14,393 bases of DNA. Origin: an uncultured Sutterella sp. (GTDB taxonomy: Bacteria > Pseudomonadota > Gammaproteobacteria > Burkholderiales > Burkholderiaceae_F). A model generated the notes under the pieces. That model made no database searches and was not told where the DNA came from. It saw nothing but the letters and a program-made list of their open reading frames with translations. The position numbers and the translations under genes were made by a program. The stretch lies in assembly GCA_905206345.1 (NCBI GenBank), contig CAJLGW010000055.1, positions 1-14,393 on the forward strand, in the 5' to 3' direction. Positions 1-6,559 of the stretch are shown here, piece after piece (position 1 is the first letter of the stretch; every line of letters begins with the position of its first letter).

Positions 1-1
1 A

Positions 2-154
2 TCACTAAGATACTCTCTCAGGCTCGTTTACAAAATTCTTGATGCGTACGCCCTGAAAACATTGAAAAAGTCCAATGAGAAGGTCTTTTCCGTGTTACCA
101 TCTAACCTGTATGCGATTTGCACGAAGATGCACGAAAGACGTGACGCAAGCTCA
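2..154 (+). other. unassigned open frame at left edge
   Basis: Reading from base 2, a frame stays open for about 50 codons and stops with TAG at 152-154; it has no start inside the window, so it could be the tail of a gene beginning further left. I recognise no family. It lies just beyond the 3' end of the tRNA gene, the side where integrated elements usually join a tRNA, so an integrase or transposase remnant is possible, but nothing in the sequence proves this. It may also be chance. Confidence 0.2.
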
Positions 155-203
155 TAGAGGCAAGCTGATTTTCTTAGGAATTAAGCTAGAAAAAGAAGAG
201 AAG

Positions 204-290
204 TGGTGCCCAGGATCGGACTCGAACCGATACGTCTTTTACAACGCCAGCACCTGAAGCTGGTGCGTCTACCAATTTCGCCACCTGGGC
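204..290 (-). tRNA. tRNA-Leu (anticodon CAG)
   Basis: On the minus strand this 87-base stretch folds as a class II tRNA. The 5' acceptor strand GCCCAGG (290-284) pairs with CCTGGGC near the 3' end, followed by discriminator A and an encoded CCA (204-206 on the plus strand read as TGG). The D-arm carries the usual GGTAGAC loop. The anticodon stem CCAGC/GCTGG encloses loop TTCAGGT, giving CAG, which reads CUG leucine codons. A long variable arm follows, as expected for leucine, then the GGTTCGAGTCC T-arm. It is transcribed away from rnr, from the extended -10 promoter at 331-339. Confidence 0.96.
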
Positions 291-293
291 CCA

Positions 294-316
294 TCAAAAG
301 TGATGAACACTTTTGA
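294..316. repeat. 9-bp inverted repeat in tRNA leader
   Basis: TCAAAAGTG (294-302) and CACTTTTGA (308-316) are perfect reverse complements around a 5-base loop. On the minus strand this hairpin ends three bases from the tRNA 5' end, inside the predicted precursor leader. It could affect RNase P processing or be a protein site between the divergent tRNA and rnr. Its role is unknown. Confidence 0.6.
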
Positions 317-330
317 GAAACAAGGTGGTC

Positions 331-339
331 ATTATATCA
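331..339 (-). promoter_or_regulatory. extended -10 promoter of tRNA-Leu
   Basis: The minus strand reads TGATATAAT, a perfect extended -10 (TGN-TATAAT). No good -35 is present at 15-19 bases, which is normal for extended -10 promoters. Transcription would begin near 324, about 34 bases before the mature tRNA, and the leader would contain the hairpin at 294-316. The site lies only about 35 bp before the rnr start on the other strand. Confidence 0.7.
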
Positions 340-372
340 GTAAGAGAGAAAATTTTGACGAATTTGAAAAAA

Positions 373-2685
373 ATGCCTCGTCCTAAAATTGTTAAGACGA
401 AGCGAAACACCACGCGTAAACCGGCAAAGTCGGCCGGTCGAGTCAAGAGTTATGTCGAACAGGAGCTCACCCAAAAAGCGGTGGCTATTTTATTGTCGAG
501 TGCCACAGAGCTTGATCCAGGTGAATTGTACGTTTTGCTCCAACAAGACTACAGAAAGCTCAACGACAAGATGTTTAATGCCGTTTTGATGCGATTGATG
601 GATGACTCCCGCATTTCCTATAACGCACAAAACAATACCTTCAGCCATCCGAGCGCCAAAGTCAGAACCGGCGTGGTGCTTTGCTACGCACAAAACTATC
701 CCTTCGTGGTCGACGATGAAACCGGTCAAAAGATTCCGATCATTGAAGACAAAGCTCGCCAGTATTTGCCCGGAGACAAGGTCAATTTCGGCTACGGCCC
801 CATGAATTCAACAGCCATTATTAAAGAGGTGGTTGAGCACTCTGTGACGGAAATCGTGGGTGAAGTCAAATGTGCCGTCAAAAGAAACGGTACGAAGAGC
901 TATCACTTCAGAAAGTTCGATCCGCGTTTAAGTTACTTAAGTGTGGGCTTTACGCAAAAAGAAGAAAAGCTTGATGCTTGGGTTGACAAGAAGGTTGTCG
1001 CTCGCATTGTCGGCTACCCCAGTGATGACAACCCCAAGGTGTCGATTGAAATTCAACACGAGTTGGTTGTCAATAACGATGCAGAGTTAGAAGTTGAATT
1101 GGCCGTCCGTCAGTTTGGCGTTCCGCATGAATTCAGTACAGAGACGCTTCAAGAGACGGAAAAGTTGCCCTCTCGTGTTATGGCCAAAGATCGTGCCCGT
1201 CGTGTGGACTTGCGTGATGTGCCGTTTTGTACGATTGACGGTGAGGATGCCCGAGACTTTGACGATGCGGTCTTTGCTCAACCGTTGGAAAACGGGGATT
1301 GTCGTCTCTTGGTTGCCATTGCCGACGTCAGCCACTACGTTAAGCCTGGTCAGCCTTTGGATAAAGACGCCCAGCTTCGTTCCACCTCTGTTTATTTCCC
1401 GCGCCGGGTCATTCCGATGTTGCCGGAAAAGCTCAGTAACGGTATTTGTTCTTTAAATCCCGGTGTCGAGCGTTGCACGATGGTCTGCGACATGATCATT
1501 TCACCTTTGGGAATGGTCACGGCTTATCAGTTCTACCCGGCGCTGATTTTGTCTCATGCGCGCTTAACCTATACGGACGTTTGGTCTTATTTGTCTGGTA
1601 GCAGTACGGATGAACAAAAGCTCCCCTCTGACATGAAGCCCCAATTGGATGCTCTCTACGACCTCTACAAAGTCTTACGTAAGGCCCGTGAGCGTCGCGG
1701 TGCCATTGATTTCACAACGCGAGAATCTCAAGCGCTCACTAATGACATGGGTGAAGTGGTGGCCATTGTTGCACGAGAACTCACCGACGCCAACCGTTTG
1801 ATTGAAGAGTGCATGTTAGCGGCCAACACGTGTGCCGCTGACTTTATCGCTCGCCACGATCGTTTATGTTTGTACCGCGTGCATGATGCACCGGCGGTTG
1901 AGCGCTTAAAGCAATTACGCCAAATGTTAAGTGGTTTCGGTTTGCAATTGCGAGGTGGGGATCATCCGACGGCGGCGGACTATGAAGAGGTGATTGAACA
2001 AATTGCCGGTCGCCCCTATGCTGATGAAGTGCAAATGCTCTTGTTGCGATCCATGCAACGTGCGGTTTATGCACCGGACAATATCGGTCACTACGGTTTG
2101 GGCTATGAAGCCTATACGCACTTCACTTCGCCCATCCGTCGCTATCCAGACCTTTTGGTCCACCGTACGATTCGCTCCATTTTGTCACGTCGTCACTATC
2201 AACCCGAAGTCTATGAGGCCTCGTGTGCCGTGTTAACGAGCTACAGCGGTCAAGGGTTAGAGCGTACGCTTCAAGCAATGCCTAATGTTACGGCCAATAC
2301 AAAGTTTGTTCAAGGCAAAGACGACTGGGTTCGTCTCGGTAAGATTACATCGGCTTGCGAGCGTCGTGCCGATGAAGCCAGCCGCGATGTGATGGCATGG
2401 TTAAAGTGCCGCTACATGAAGGCCAACGCCAAGGGTAATAAGACCTATAAGGGGTGCATCACTGCCGTTACCCAATTCGGGATCTATGTGGAATTGGATG
2501 AAATTTTCGTTGAAGGCTTTGTCCACATCTCGAATTTGGGCTATGACTACTTTATTTACGCCGCTGACGGCACGTTGGTGGGTCAAGACTTTGGTGAACG
2601 CTTCGCCGTGGGTGACCGTGTTAAGGTGAAGGTCATGGAAATTGACGAAGATCGTCGTCGAATTGACTTCCGACTCGTCAAATAA
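373..2685 (+). CDS. rnr: ribonuclease R (3'-5' exoribonuclease)
   Basis: Processive 3'-to-5' exoribonuclease of the RNase II/RNB family that degrades structured RNA and takes part in rRNA and mRNA turnover in the cytoplasm. The 770 residues show, in order, a basic N-terminal stretch (1-25), a winged-helix region (about 28-95), two cold-shock domains (about 95-250), the RNB catalytic domain (about 275-610) and a C-terminal S1 domain (about 688-768). The metal-binding motif IDGEDARDFDD places the four aspartates at D289, D295, D297 and D298, with the spacing of the E. coli enzyme. I chose ATG 373 because RNase R proteins commonly begin here with a basic leader; TTG 355, with a GAGAG ribosome site at 344-348, is a real alternative. 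The protein ends right after the S1 domain and lacks the lysine-rich tail of E. coli RNase R. rlmB follows 51 bp later, a common proteobacterial order. Confidence 0.95.
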   Translation: MPRPKIVKTKRNTTRKPAKSAGRVKSYVEQELTQKAVAILLSSATELDPGELYVLLQQDYRKLNDKMFNAVLMRLMDDSRISYNAQNNTFSHPSAKVRTGVVLCYAQNYPFVVDDETGQKIPIIEDKARQYLPGDKVNFGYGPMNSTAIIKEVVEHSVTEIVGEVKCAVKRNGTKSYHFRKFDPRLSYLSVGFTQKEEKLDAWVDKKVVARIVGYPSDDNPKVSIEIQHELVVNNDAELEVELAVRQFGVPHEFSTETLQETEKLPSRVMAKDRARRVDLRDVPFCTIDGEDARDFDDAVFAQPLENGDCRLLVAIADVSHYVKPGQPLDKDAQLRSTSVYFPRRVIPMLPEKLSNGICSLNPGVERCTMVCDMIISPLGMVTAYQFYPALILSHARLTYTDVWSYLSGSSTDEQKLPSDMKPQLDALYDLYKVLRKARERRGAIDFTTRESQALTNDMGEVVAIVARELTDANRLIEECMLAANTCAADFIARHDRLCLYRVHDAPAVERLKQLRQMLSGFGLQLRGGDHPTAADYEEVIEQIAGRPYADEVQMLLLRSMQRAVYAPDNIGHYGLGYEAYTHFTSPIRRYPDLLVHRTIRSILSRRHYQPEVYEASCAVLTSYSGQGLERTLQAMPNVTANTKFVQGKDDWVRLGKITSACERRADEASRDVMAWLKCRYMKANAKGNKTYKGCITAVTQFGIYVELDEIFVEGFVHISNLGYDYFIYAADGTLVGQDFGERFAVGDRVKVKVMEIDEDRRRIDFRLVK

Positions 2686-2736
2686 AGGTACAATATCGGT
2701 TTAATTTTTTTCAGTTTCACTTGTTAGGTTTGAAAC

Positions 2737-3483
2737 ATGGCTAAGAATATGGTTTTGGCGGGTTTTCACGCCGTGGGCGCCCGTCTTCGTAATGCCCCTG
2801 ATAGCATTTTGACGGTTTATGTGGATCCGTCACGTCACGACAAGCGTATGGTGCAAATGCGTGAAGAGTTGGACGCTGCCGGCATCCGTGTGATGCACGC
2901 TTCTCACGAACGTTTAAGCGGTATGGTCAGTAAAGACGTTCCGCACCAAGGCATTGTGGCTATGGCCAAAGAACTTGACATGGGCATGAGCTTTGACGAA
3001 TTGATGGATGAGATTCGTCCGGACTCCTTGTTCTTGATTTTGGACGGTATTACCGACCCGCGTAACTTCGGTGCTTGCTTGCGCTCGGCCGATGCAGCGG
3101 GCGTTCACGCCGTGATTATCCCGAAGGATCGTTCCGCTTCCATGACGCCTGCTGCCGCTAAGGCTGCTGCCGGTGCCTCTGAAACGGTACCGGTGGTTCA
3201 AGTGACGAACTTGGCCGCTGCTATTGTCGAATTGCGTGATGCTGGTGTGACGGTGGTGGGCGCAGCCGGTGAAGCCACGAAGTTGATTTACGACTTTAAT
3301 CAAACGGGCGCCTTTGCTTGGGTAATGGGTGCCGAAGGCCCCGGTCTTCGTCAACTGACGCGCAAGCGCTGTGACGATTTAGCCAAGATTCCGTTGACGG
3401 GTTCCGTTGAAAGTTTGAACGTCTCCGTTGCCACGGGTATCTGCTTATTTGAAGCCGTCCGTCAACGCACGCAAAAGCAATAA
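2737..3483 (+). CDS. rlmB: 23S rRNA (guanosine-2251-2'-O)-methyltransferase RlmB
   Basis: SPOUT-class (SpoU/TrmH) enzyme that uses S-adenosylmethionine to methylate the ribose of G2251 in the peptidyl-transferase loop of 23S rRNA. The 248 residues match the usual length. An N-terminal L30e-like substrate-binding domain (about 5-80) precedes the knotted catalytic domain. All three family motifs are visible: LDGITDPRNFGACLRS (102-117, with N110), WVMGAEGPGL (195-204, with E200) and IPLTGSVESLNVSVATG (218-234). ATG 2737 has a modest AGG 8 bases upstream. The gene is probably co-transcribed with rnr, although a -10-like TACAAT lies at 2689-2694 in the gap without a well-spaced -35. RlmB rather than TrmH is favoured by the rnr neighbour and the N-terminal domain. 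Confidence 0.92.
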   Translation: MAKNMVLAGFHAVGARLRNAPDSILTVYVDPSRHDKRMVQMREELDAAGIRVMHASHERLSGMVSKDVPHQGIVAMAKELDMGMSFDELMDEIRPDSLFLILDGITDPRNFGACLRSADAAGVHAVIIPKDRSASMTPAAAKAAAGASETVPVVQVTNLAAAIVELRDAGVTVVGAAGEATKLIYDFNQTGAFAWVMGAEGPGLRQLTRKRCDDLAKIPLTGSVESLNVSVATGICLFEAVRQRTQKQ

Positions 3484-3501
3484 TTAGAAATCTTCTCTAA
3501 G

Positions 3502-3539
3502 AGCCGATGGTGTCTCCTTGGGGCATCTCGGCTTTTTTT
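3502..3539 (+). terminator. intrinsic terminator after rlmB
   Basis: AGCCGA (3502-3507) pairs with TCGGCT (3528-3533), with further TG/CA pairing after a 2-base bulge, followed by a run of seven T (3533-3539). It ends the rnr-rlmB unit 18 bp after the stop codon. Confidence 0.85.
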
Positions 3540-3564
3540 GACAATCCCGGAAAGGAACGAGGAA

Positions 3565-3909
3565 ATGAGTCGAAAAAAGAAGGTAGAGAAGTCTGCCATG
3601 ACTCGAGAAGAACCGCCCATTGAGAGTTTGCCGCTTTTTGAAACGCAAGAACTACTTTCGACAGAAGATGATTGGATGAAGGTTCTTTTAAAAAGCGCCG
3701 AGGTCGATCCTGGTGACGGATCGGGGATTCGAAGTGCTTTACAAGTGGCTTTGCAGTCCAATGTCCTACCTATTAACAACGAACAATGCTTGAAAGACAT
3801 CGATCGCTTGCTCAATGGTCGCAACTTGTCTTTTACGACGATGTGTCGTGTGGTGAGTGCTTTAGGGCTTCAGTTTCAACTGATTCGAAAGATCAACCAA
3901 CAGGTCTAG
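3565..3909 (+). CDS. small protein with antitoxin-like helix-turn-helix end
   Basis: A 114-residue cytosolic protein. The N-terminus is lysine-rich and probably disordered (1-20). The C-terminal half (about 75-106), ending LNGRNLSFTTMCRVVSALGL, resembles the end of the HigA-like 'addiction module antidote' helix-turn-helix family, where a GNPSFATVLKVLKALGL-type segment is typical. Residues 27-70 also follow that family's layout loosely. ATG 3565 is chosen because AAGGA (3552-3556) stands 8 bases upstream; the longer TTG form starts inside the preceding terminator. No RelE/HigB-type toxin lies beside it: upstream is rlmB, downstream a convergent Sel1 gene. It could be an orphan antitoxin, a regulator, or an unrelated small protein. 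The family link is by eye and only moderately supported; that the frame is a real gene is likely. Confidence 0.65.
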   Translation: MSRKKKVEKSAMTREEPPIESLPLFETQELLSTEDDWMKVLLKSAEVDPGDGSGIRSALQVALQSNVLPINNEQCLKDIDRLLNGRNLSFTTMCRVVSALGLQFQLIRKINQQV

Positions 3910-3915
3910 AGAAAA

Positions 3916-3944
3916 TGCCGAGTTTGATGACAATCAACTCGGCA
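3916..3944. terminator. bidirectional terminator-like hairpin
   Basis: TGCCGAGTT (3916-3924) and AACTCGGCA (3936-3944) are perfect reverse complements, extended by GAT/ATC with one bulged T. The hairpin sits between two converging genes and includes the last codons of the Sel1 gene. On the minus strand a short T-run (ATTTTC) follows, so it fits the leftward gene best. Confidence 0.6.
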
Positions 3945-4968
3945 AATTGTTAAGAAGGTCAGCAGCATTTTTGGCGCTCAACAAAGTCTTCTGAATTTGA
4001 GCGCGTTTCGTGGCAGCAATACTGCCTTCCAAAGTATCCAACAAAGCACGCGCTTGATCTTCATCCTGATCCAAGCAAACGTAACTTGTAATGGCGTATG
4101 CCGCAACAGGGTCAGTAGCGCACCCAGCACCAAAGCGATAGAAGTTGGCCAAAAGCATTAAAGCCTTCTTATCGTCTTGTAAGGCAGCCTTTCGGGCCCA
4201 GCGGAACGCTTCATCGTAAGAGGCAACCGTGCCTTCACCCAATTGATAGAAATGCGCTAACTGGTACTGGGCAGGAGCGTAACCCGCCATGGCAGAAAGT
4301 TTAATCCAACGGAAGGCTTCTGCTTCATTGTGTTTGGGATAGTCGGGGCGAGTAAAAAGAAGCCCAAACTCGTATTGAGCTTTGGGTTCATTGTTAATCG
4401 CCGCTTTTCTTAACCAGTTGGCCGCTTGGATAAGATCGGGTTCACAACCTAACCCATGGGCCATGGCCTCGCCCACACGGTACTGGGCTTGAGCATGTCC
4501 TTGGGCACCTGCTAAGCGAAACCAACGCAAAGCCTGATAAGCGTCTTTTTCGGTTTCTTCTCCGTCCATTAATGCACAACCTAAGTCGTATTCGGCTTGA
4601 GCGTTACCGGAAATAGCCGCTTGGCGGAAAAGTTCAAGAGCGCGTTCGGGGTCTCGAGTGACACCTTGACCTCGCCAGTACATTTGACCGAGAAGGTGTT
4701 GACTGGCAGCGTGATCTTTCTCAACGGCTTTTTTTAACCATTTGAGCGCAGCACGATTATTGGTGGAGAGGACTTGGCCGTCCACTAAAAGACGAGCCAA
4801 TTGGTATTGTGCGTCGGGATTGCCTTCGGCGGCTTCCCGAGCGTAATACTGCATGGCTTCTTTTGAGGGTTGAGGAGGAGCTTTGACTACGCCGCCCAAA
4901 AGCCCCAACACGTAGTTGGCGCGAGCATTGACTGCGTCATTTTGTGCGGTTTTCTTTCGCGTAGCCAT
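3934..4968 (-). CDS. Sel1-repeat (SLR/TPR-like) protein
   Basis: A 344-residue protein made almost entirely of Sel1-like repeats. At least seven consecutive 36-residue units run from about residue 38 to 290, each with the WxxKAAxxG(x)AxAQYxLGxxYxxGxG pattern (for example LKWLKKAVEKDHAASQHLLG and LRWFRLAGAQGHAQAQYRVG), followed by a weaker eighth unit and a helical tail. Such solenoids are protein-interaction scaffolds; no enzymatic motif is visible. There is no signal peptide, and the start MATRKKTA is charged, so a cytosolic location is likely. ATG 4968 comes 13 bp after the stop of the upstream membrane-protein gene on the same strand, suggesting co-transcription, though no clear ribosome site lies in the gap. 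The partner is unknown; the adjacent membrane protein is the natural candidate. Confidence 0.88.
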   Translation of the reverse strand: MATRKKTAQNDAVNARANYVLGLLGGVVKAPPQPSKEAMQYYAREAAEGNPDAQYQLARLLVDGQVLSTNNRAALKWLKKAVEKDHAASQHLLGQMYWRGQGVTRDPERALELFRQAAISGNAQAEYDLGCALMDGEETEKDAYQALRWFRLAGAQGHAQAQYRVGEAMAHGLGCEPDLIQAANWLRKAAINNEPKAQYEFGLLFTRPDYPKHNEAEAFRWIKLSAMAGYAPAQYQLAHFYQLGEGTVASYDEAFRWARKAALQDDKKALMLLANFYRFGAGCATDPVAAYAITSYVCLDQDEDQARALLDTLEGSIAATKRAQIQKTLLSAKNAADLLNNLPS

Positions 4969-4981
4969 AAAAATTGCAAAG

Positions 4982-5434
4982 TTAGAGGGTGATACCCAAA
5001 ATGTGAAGGCCTAAAACGTAGGTAATGGCCACGGCGTAGTAGGCAACCCAGCCACCGACACCCCAGCTGATGCACTTGGCCCAGAATTTGTGGTCATAGT
5101 CTTCACCGAAGTGTTCGTTGACGTATTGGAGTTGCTTGTAGCCGTCAAAATATGTCCATCCAAGCCACAAGCCTACCATGATCGTCAAAAGCACGTATTG
5201 GGTGTAGGGGATGCCACGCAACATCGGTTCGATGAAAATGTAGAGAACCATTAAAAAGATCGTGGAGCGCATCCAGCTCAAAGATGCGGCGCTTTCGGTG
5301 TGTTTACCCATGGCGCGCCAGTTAAACGAACTCACAATGCCGCCGAAAACGGGCGTGAAGACAAAACTCAAGAGAATCACCCACATCGGGTTCCACAAAG
5401 CCACACGAGGGGATTGGGTTTGTTTAGCAGTCAT
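4982..5434 (-). CDS. four-helix inner-membrane protein of unknown function
   Basis: A 150-residue hydrophobic protein with four likely membrane helices at about 15-36, 55-72, 78-97 and 121-146. The segment LWNPMWVILLSFVFTPVFGG followed by SFNWRAMGK (to about residue 44) looks like a conserved family signature, and a polar loop rich in D, E, Y and H (98-119) lies between helices 3 and 4. I do not recognise a named family or enzymatic site. ATG 5434 is the first start in the frame; no clear Shine-Dalgarno precedes it. It is the first gene of a leftward pair with the Sel1-repeat gene 13 bp downstream, which may act as its cytosolic partner. Divergent to it, 177 bp away, is a lipoprotein gene. 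Confidence 0.8.
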   Translation of the reverse strand: MTAKQTQSPRVALWNPMWVILLSFVFTPVFGGIVSSFNWRAMGKHTESAASLSWMRSTIFLMVLYIFIEPMLRGIPYTQYVLLTIMVGLWLGWTYFDGYKQLQYVNEHFGEDYDHKFWAKCISWGVGGWVAYYAVAITYVLGLHILGITL

Positions 5435-5585
5435 GACAGAACAATCAAAAAATCAAATAACCGCATAATTGTAAAGGAGTTGTCTTAGTTTTTGCTTAGC
5501 TTTTTAAGTTCTCCCGCAGTTTTCTTCAAGAAAAGAACGAGAATAAATTGCATTTGGCAAAATTTGAATTAAACTAGCGAGATTG

Positions 5586-5606
5586 CAAGGGAAAATCCCT
5601 TGAGGA
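5586..5606 (+). promoter_or_regulatory. hairpin abutting the lipoprotein ribosome site
   Basis: CAAGGGA (5586-5592) and TCCCTTG (5596-5602) form a perfect 7-bp stem with a 3-base loop. Its last base is the first base of the Shine-Dalgarno GAGGA (5602-5606), which is 5 bases before ATG 5612. A folded leader could limit ribosome access, or simply sit beside it. Confidence 0.45.
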
Positions 5607-5611
5607 ATTGT

Positions 5612-6082
5612 ATGAAAAAGCCCCTTTTAGTGACATCGCTTTTAACCTTAAGCCTCGGCTTAACGGGTTGTGTAACGCAAGAAGCAACATCGGTTTCTTA
5701 TCGTGGTAATCCCATGAGAACGACGATTTGCCTCGTGGATAATCCCGATGTCAAGCCCCAAATGTTTTTATCCGTTCGTCGTGCATTAATGGATAAAGGG
5801 TTTTATGTGCAACGAATTGAAGCGGAGCACCGTGACGCGACGCGCGATTGCAAGCAAATCGTCACCTATCAGGCTGACTATGATACGGCTTGGAGCGAGT
5901 CAACCTTGCGTTTTGCCAAAGTAACGTTGACGGAAAAGGGTAGGCACGAAAATGTTTACAGTGCCCAGTGGGATGAACGTGGCACGCAAAAACCGACACT
6001 TTTTGACAGTGTCAGTGATGCCGATGTAGAAATTCGACAATTGATTGATCGCCTTTTCCCGAGCGATATTCCATGGTCTTAA
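5612..6082 (+). CDS. small lipoprotein, Sbal_3080-like
   Basis: A 156-residue secreted lipoprotein. Residues 1-19 form a signal peptide (MKKPLL, then a hydrophobic core) ending in the lipobox LTGC, so C20 would be lipidated after signal peptidase II cleavage. The mature part has a pattern I associate with the Sbal_3080-type lipoproteins: a TICLVDNPDV strand, a helix with ALMDKGF, a cysteine followed by a VTYQADYD segment, then alternating strands. The biochemical role of that family is not known. ATG 5612 is chosen over TTG 5600 because it creates the signal peptide directly and has GAGGA at 5602-5606. It stands alone, divergent from the membrane-protein gene, and no obvious terminator follows before the candidate RNA region. 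Confidence 0.8.
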   Translation: MKKPLLVTSLLTLSLGLTGCVTQEATSVSYRGNPMRTTICLVDNPDVKPQMFLSVRRALMDKGFYVQRIEAEHRDATRDCKQIVTYQADYDTAWSESTLRFAKVTLTEKGRHENVYSAQWDERGTQKPTLFDSVSDADVEIRQLIDRLFPSDIPWS

Positions 6083-6271
6083 GGGATTTTTTCAGAAAAA
6101 TTACACTTTTTTGCTTTTCCTCAAGTCACCTAAATTTAAATTTTCTAAGAAAGAATTGTAAATTCACTCTTTAAAATCAAAGAGTTGTCTCTATTTGTCT
6201 GAAAAATTGGTAGAAACCCTTAAGAAATTGCCCTCTACCAAAAAAGTTTAATTTGGTTGAAAATACGCAGT
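6083..6271. other. AT-rich spacer with one hairpin
   Basis: No protein gene is visible. The only clear structure is TTGGTAGA (6207-6214) with TCTACCAA (6234-6241), an 8-bp stem around a 19-base loop. On the minus strand it is followed by five T, so it could end a leftward transcript; on the plus strand it could be the first stem of the structured RNA that follows. I found no convincing promoter. Confidence 0.5.
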
Positions 6272-6486
6272 GAAGCGGGGGAATGTAATGTACTTGCCCC
6301 GCTTCTTGAGTGTTCGCAAGAATGCTCAATTCAGGCCAAGCGGCTAGAGGGGGATACGTAAGTATCATTGTCGTTTGGTTGGCCAAGTTGAGATTTAGGG
6401 AGCTTGACTTGGTCAGGAGGATGAAAGATTTCATCACTCCAAATTCTTTGGCCCACCGTGTTCACTCACGGTGGGTATTTTTTTTT
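6272..6486 (+). ncRNA. candidate structured non-coding RNA
   Basis: This gene-free stretch holds an uninterrupted chain of stems on the plus strand. (A) GAAGCGGGG/CCCCGCTTC, 6272-6305. (B) A 10-bp stem TTGAGTGTTC/GAATGCTCAA with a GCAA tetraloop, 6306-6329. (C) CCAAGCGGC/GTCGTTTGG (6336-6344 with 6370-6378) enclosing GATAC-GTAA-GTATC (6353-6366). (D) A 13-bp stem pairing 6380-6392 with 6403-6415. (E) GGAG/CTCC around GATGAA/TTCATC, 6416-6440. (F) A 9-bp stem with nine T at 6452-6486, a strong terminator. Two loops are GNRA type. No motif of RNase P RNA, tmRNA, SRP RNA, 6S RNA or a common riboswitch is visible, and no gene follows on this strand. The 5' end and promoter are not determined. Confidence 0.6.
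6452..6486 (+). terminator. strong intrinsic terminator of the candidate RNA
   Basis: CCCACCGTG (6452-6460) pairs perfectly with CACGGTGGG (6467-6475) around a 6-base loop, followed by TA and nine T (6478-6486). The T-run exists only in the rightward direction, which fixes the strand of the transcript. Confidence 0.92.
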
Positions 6487-6506
6487 CGTCTGCATTTGCT
6501 GCGAAT

Positions 6507-6538
6507 AAAAAATGCTCCGAAAATCGTTTTTCGGAGCA
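6507..6538 (-). terminator. intrinsic terminator of the response regulator
   Basis: On the minus strand an 11-bp stem, TGCTCCGAAAA (6538-6528 side) with its complement at 6513-6523 and a 4-base loop, is followed by six T (6512-6507). It lies 22 bp after the stop of the leftward regulator gene. Confidence 0.9.
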
Positions 6539-6559
6539 CTTTGAAGTTTGTGAACTTAA

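Noticed and set aside
75..257. 60-residue plus-strand frame running into the tRNA
   Set aside because: Its last third is the tRNA-Leu sequence read on the opposite strand; no ribosome site or family match.
2914..3354. 146-residue minus-strand frame inside rlmB
   Set aside because: Shadow of the methyltransferase, whose three motifs fix the coding strand.
5548..5575. Promoter TTGCAT / TAAACT before the lipoprotein
   Set aside because: Only three of six and four of six matches with a 16-base spacer in AT-rich DNA; not distinguishable from chance.
6415..6424. AGGAGG followed at once by ATG
   Set aside because: There is no spacing between the ribosome-site match and the ATG, and the bases belong to stem E of the candidate RNA.
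6272..6486. 6S RNA, tmRNA or RNase P RNA
   Set aside because: The fold is a chain of separate hairpins rather than the 6S rod, and none of the conserved tmRNA or RNase P sequence blocks is present.
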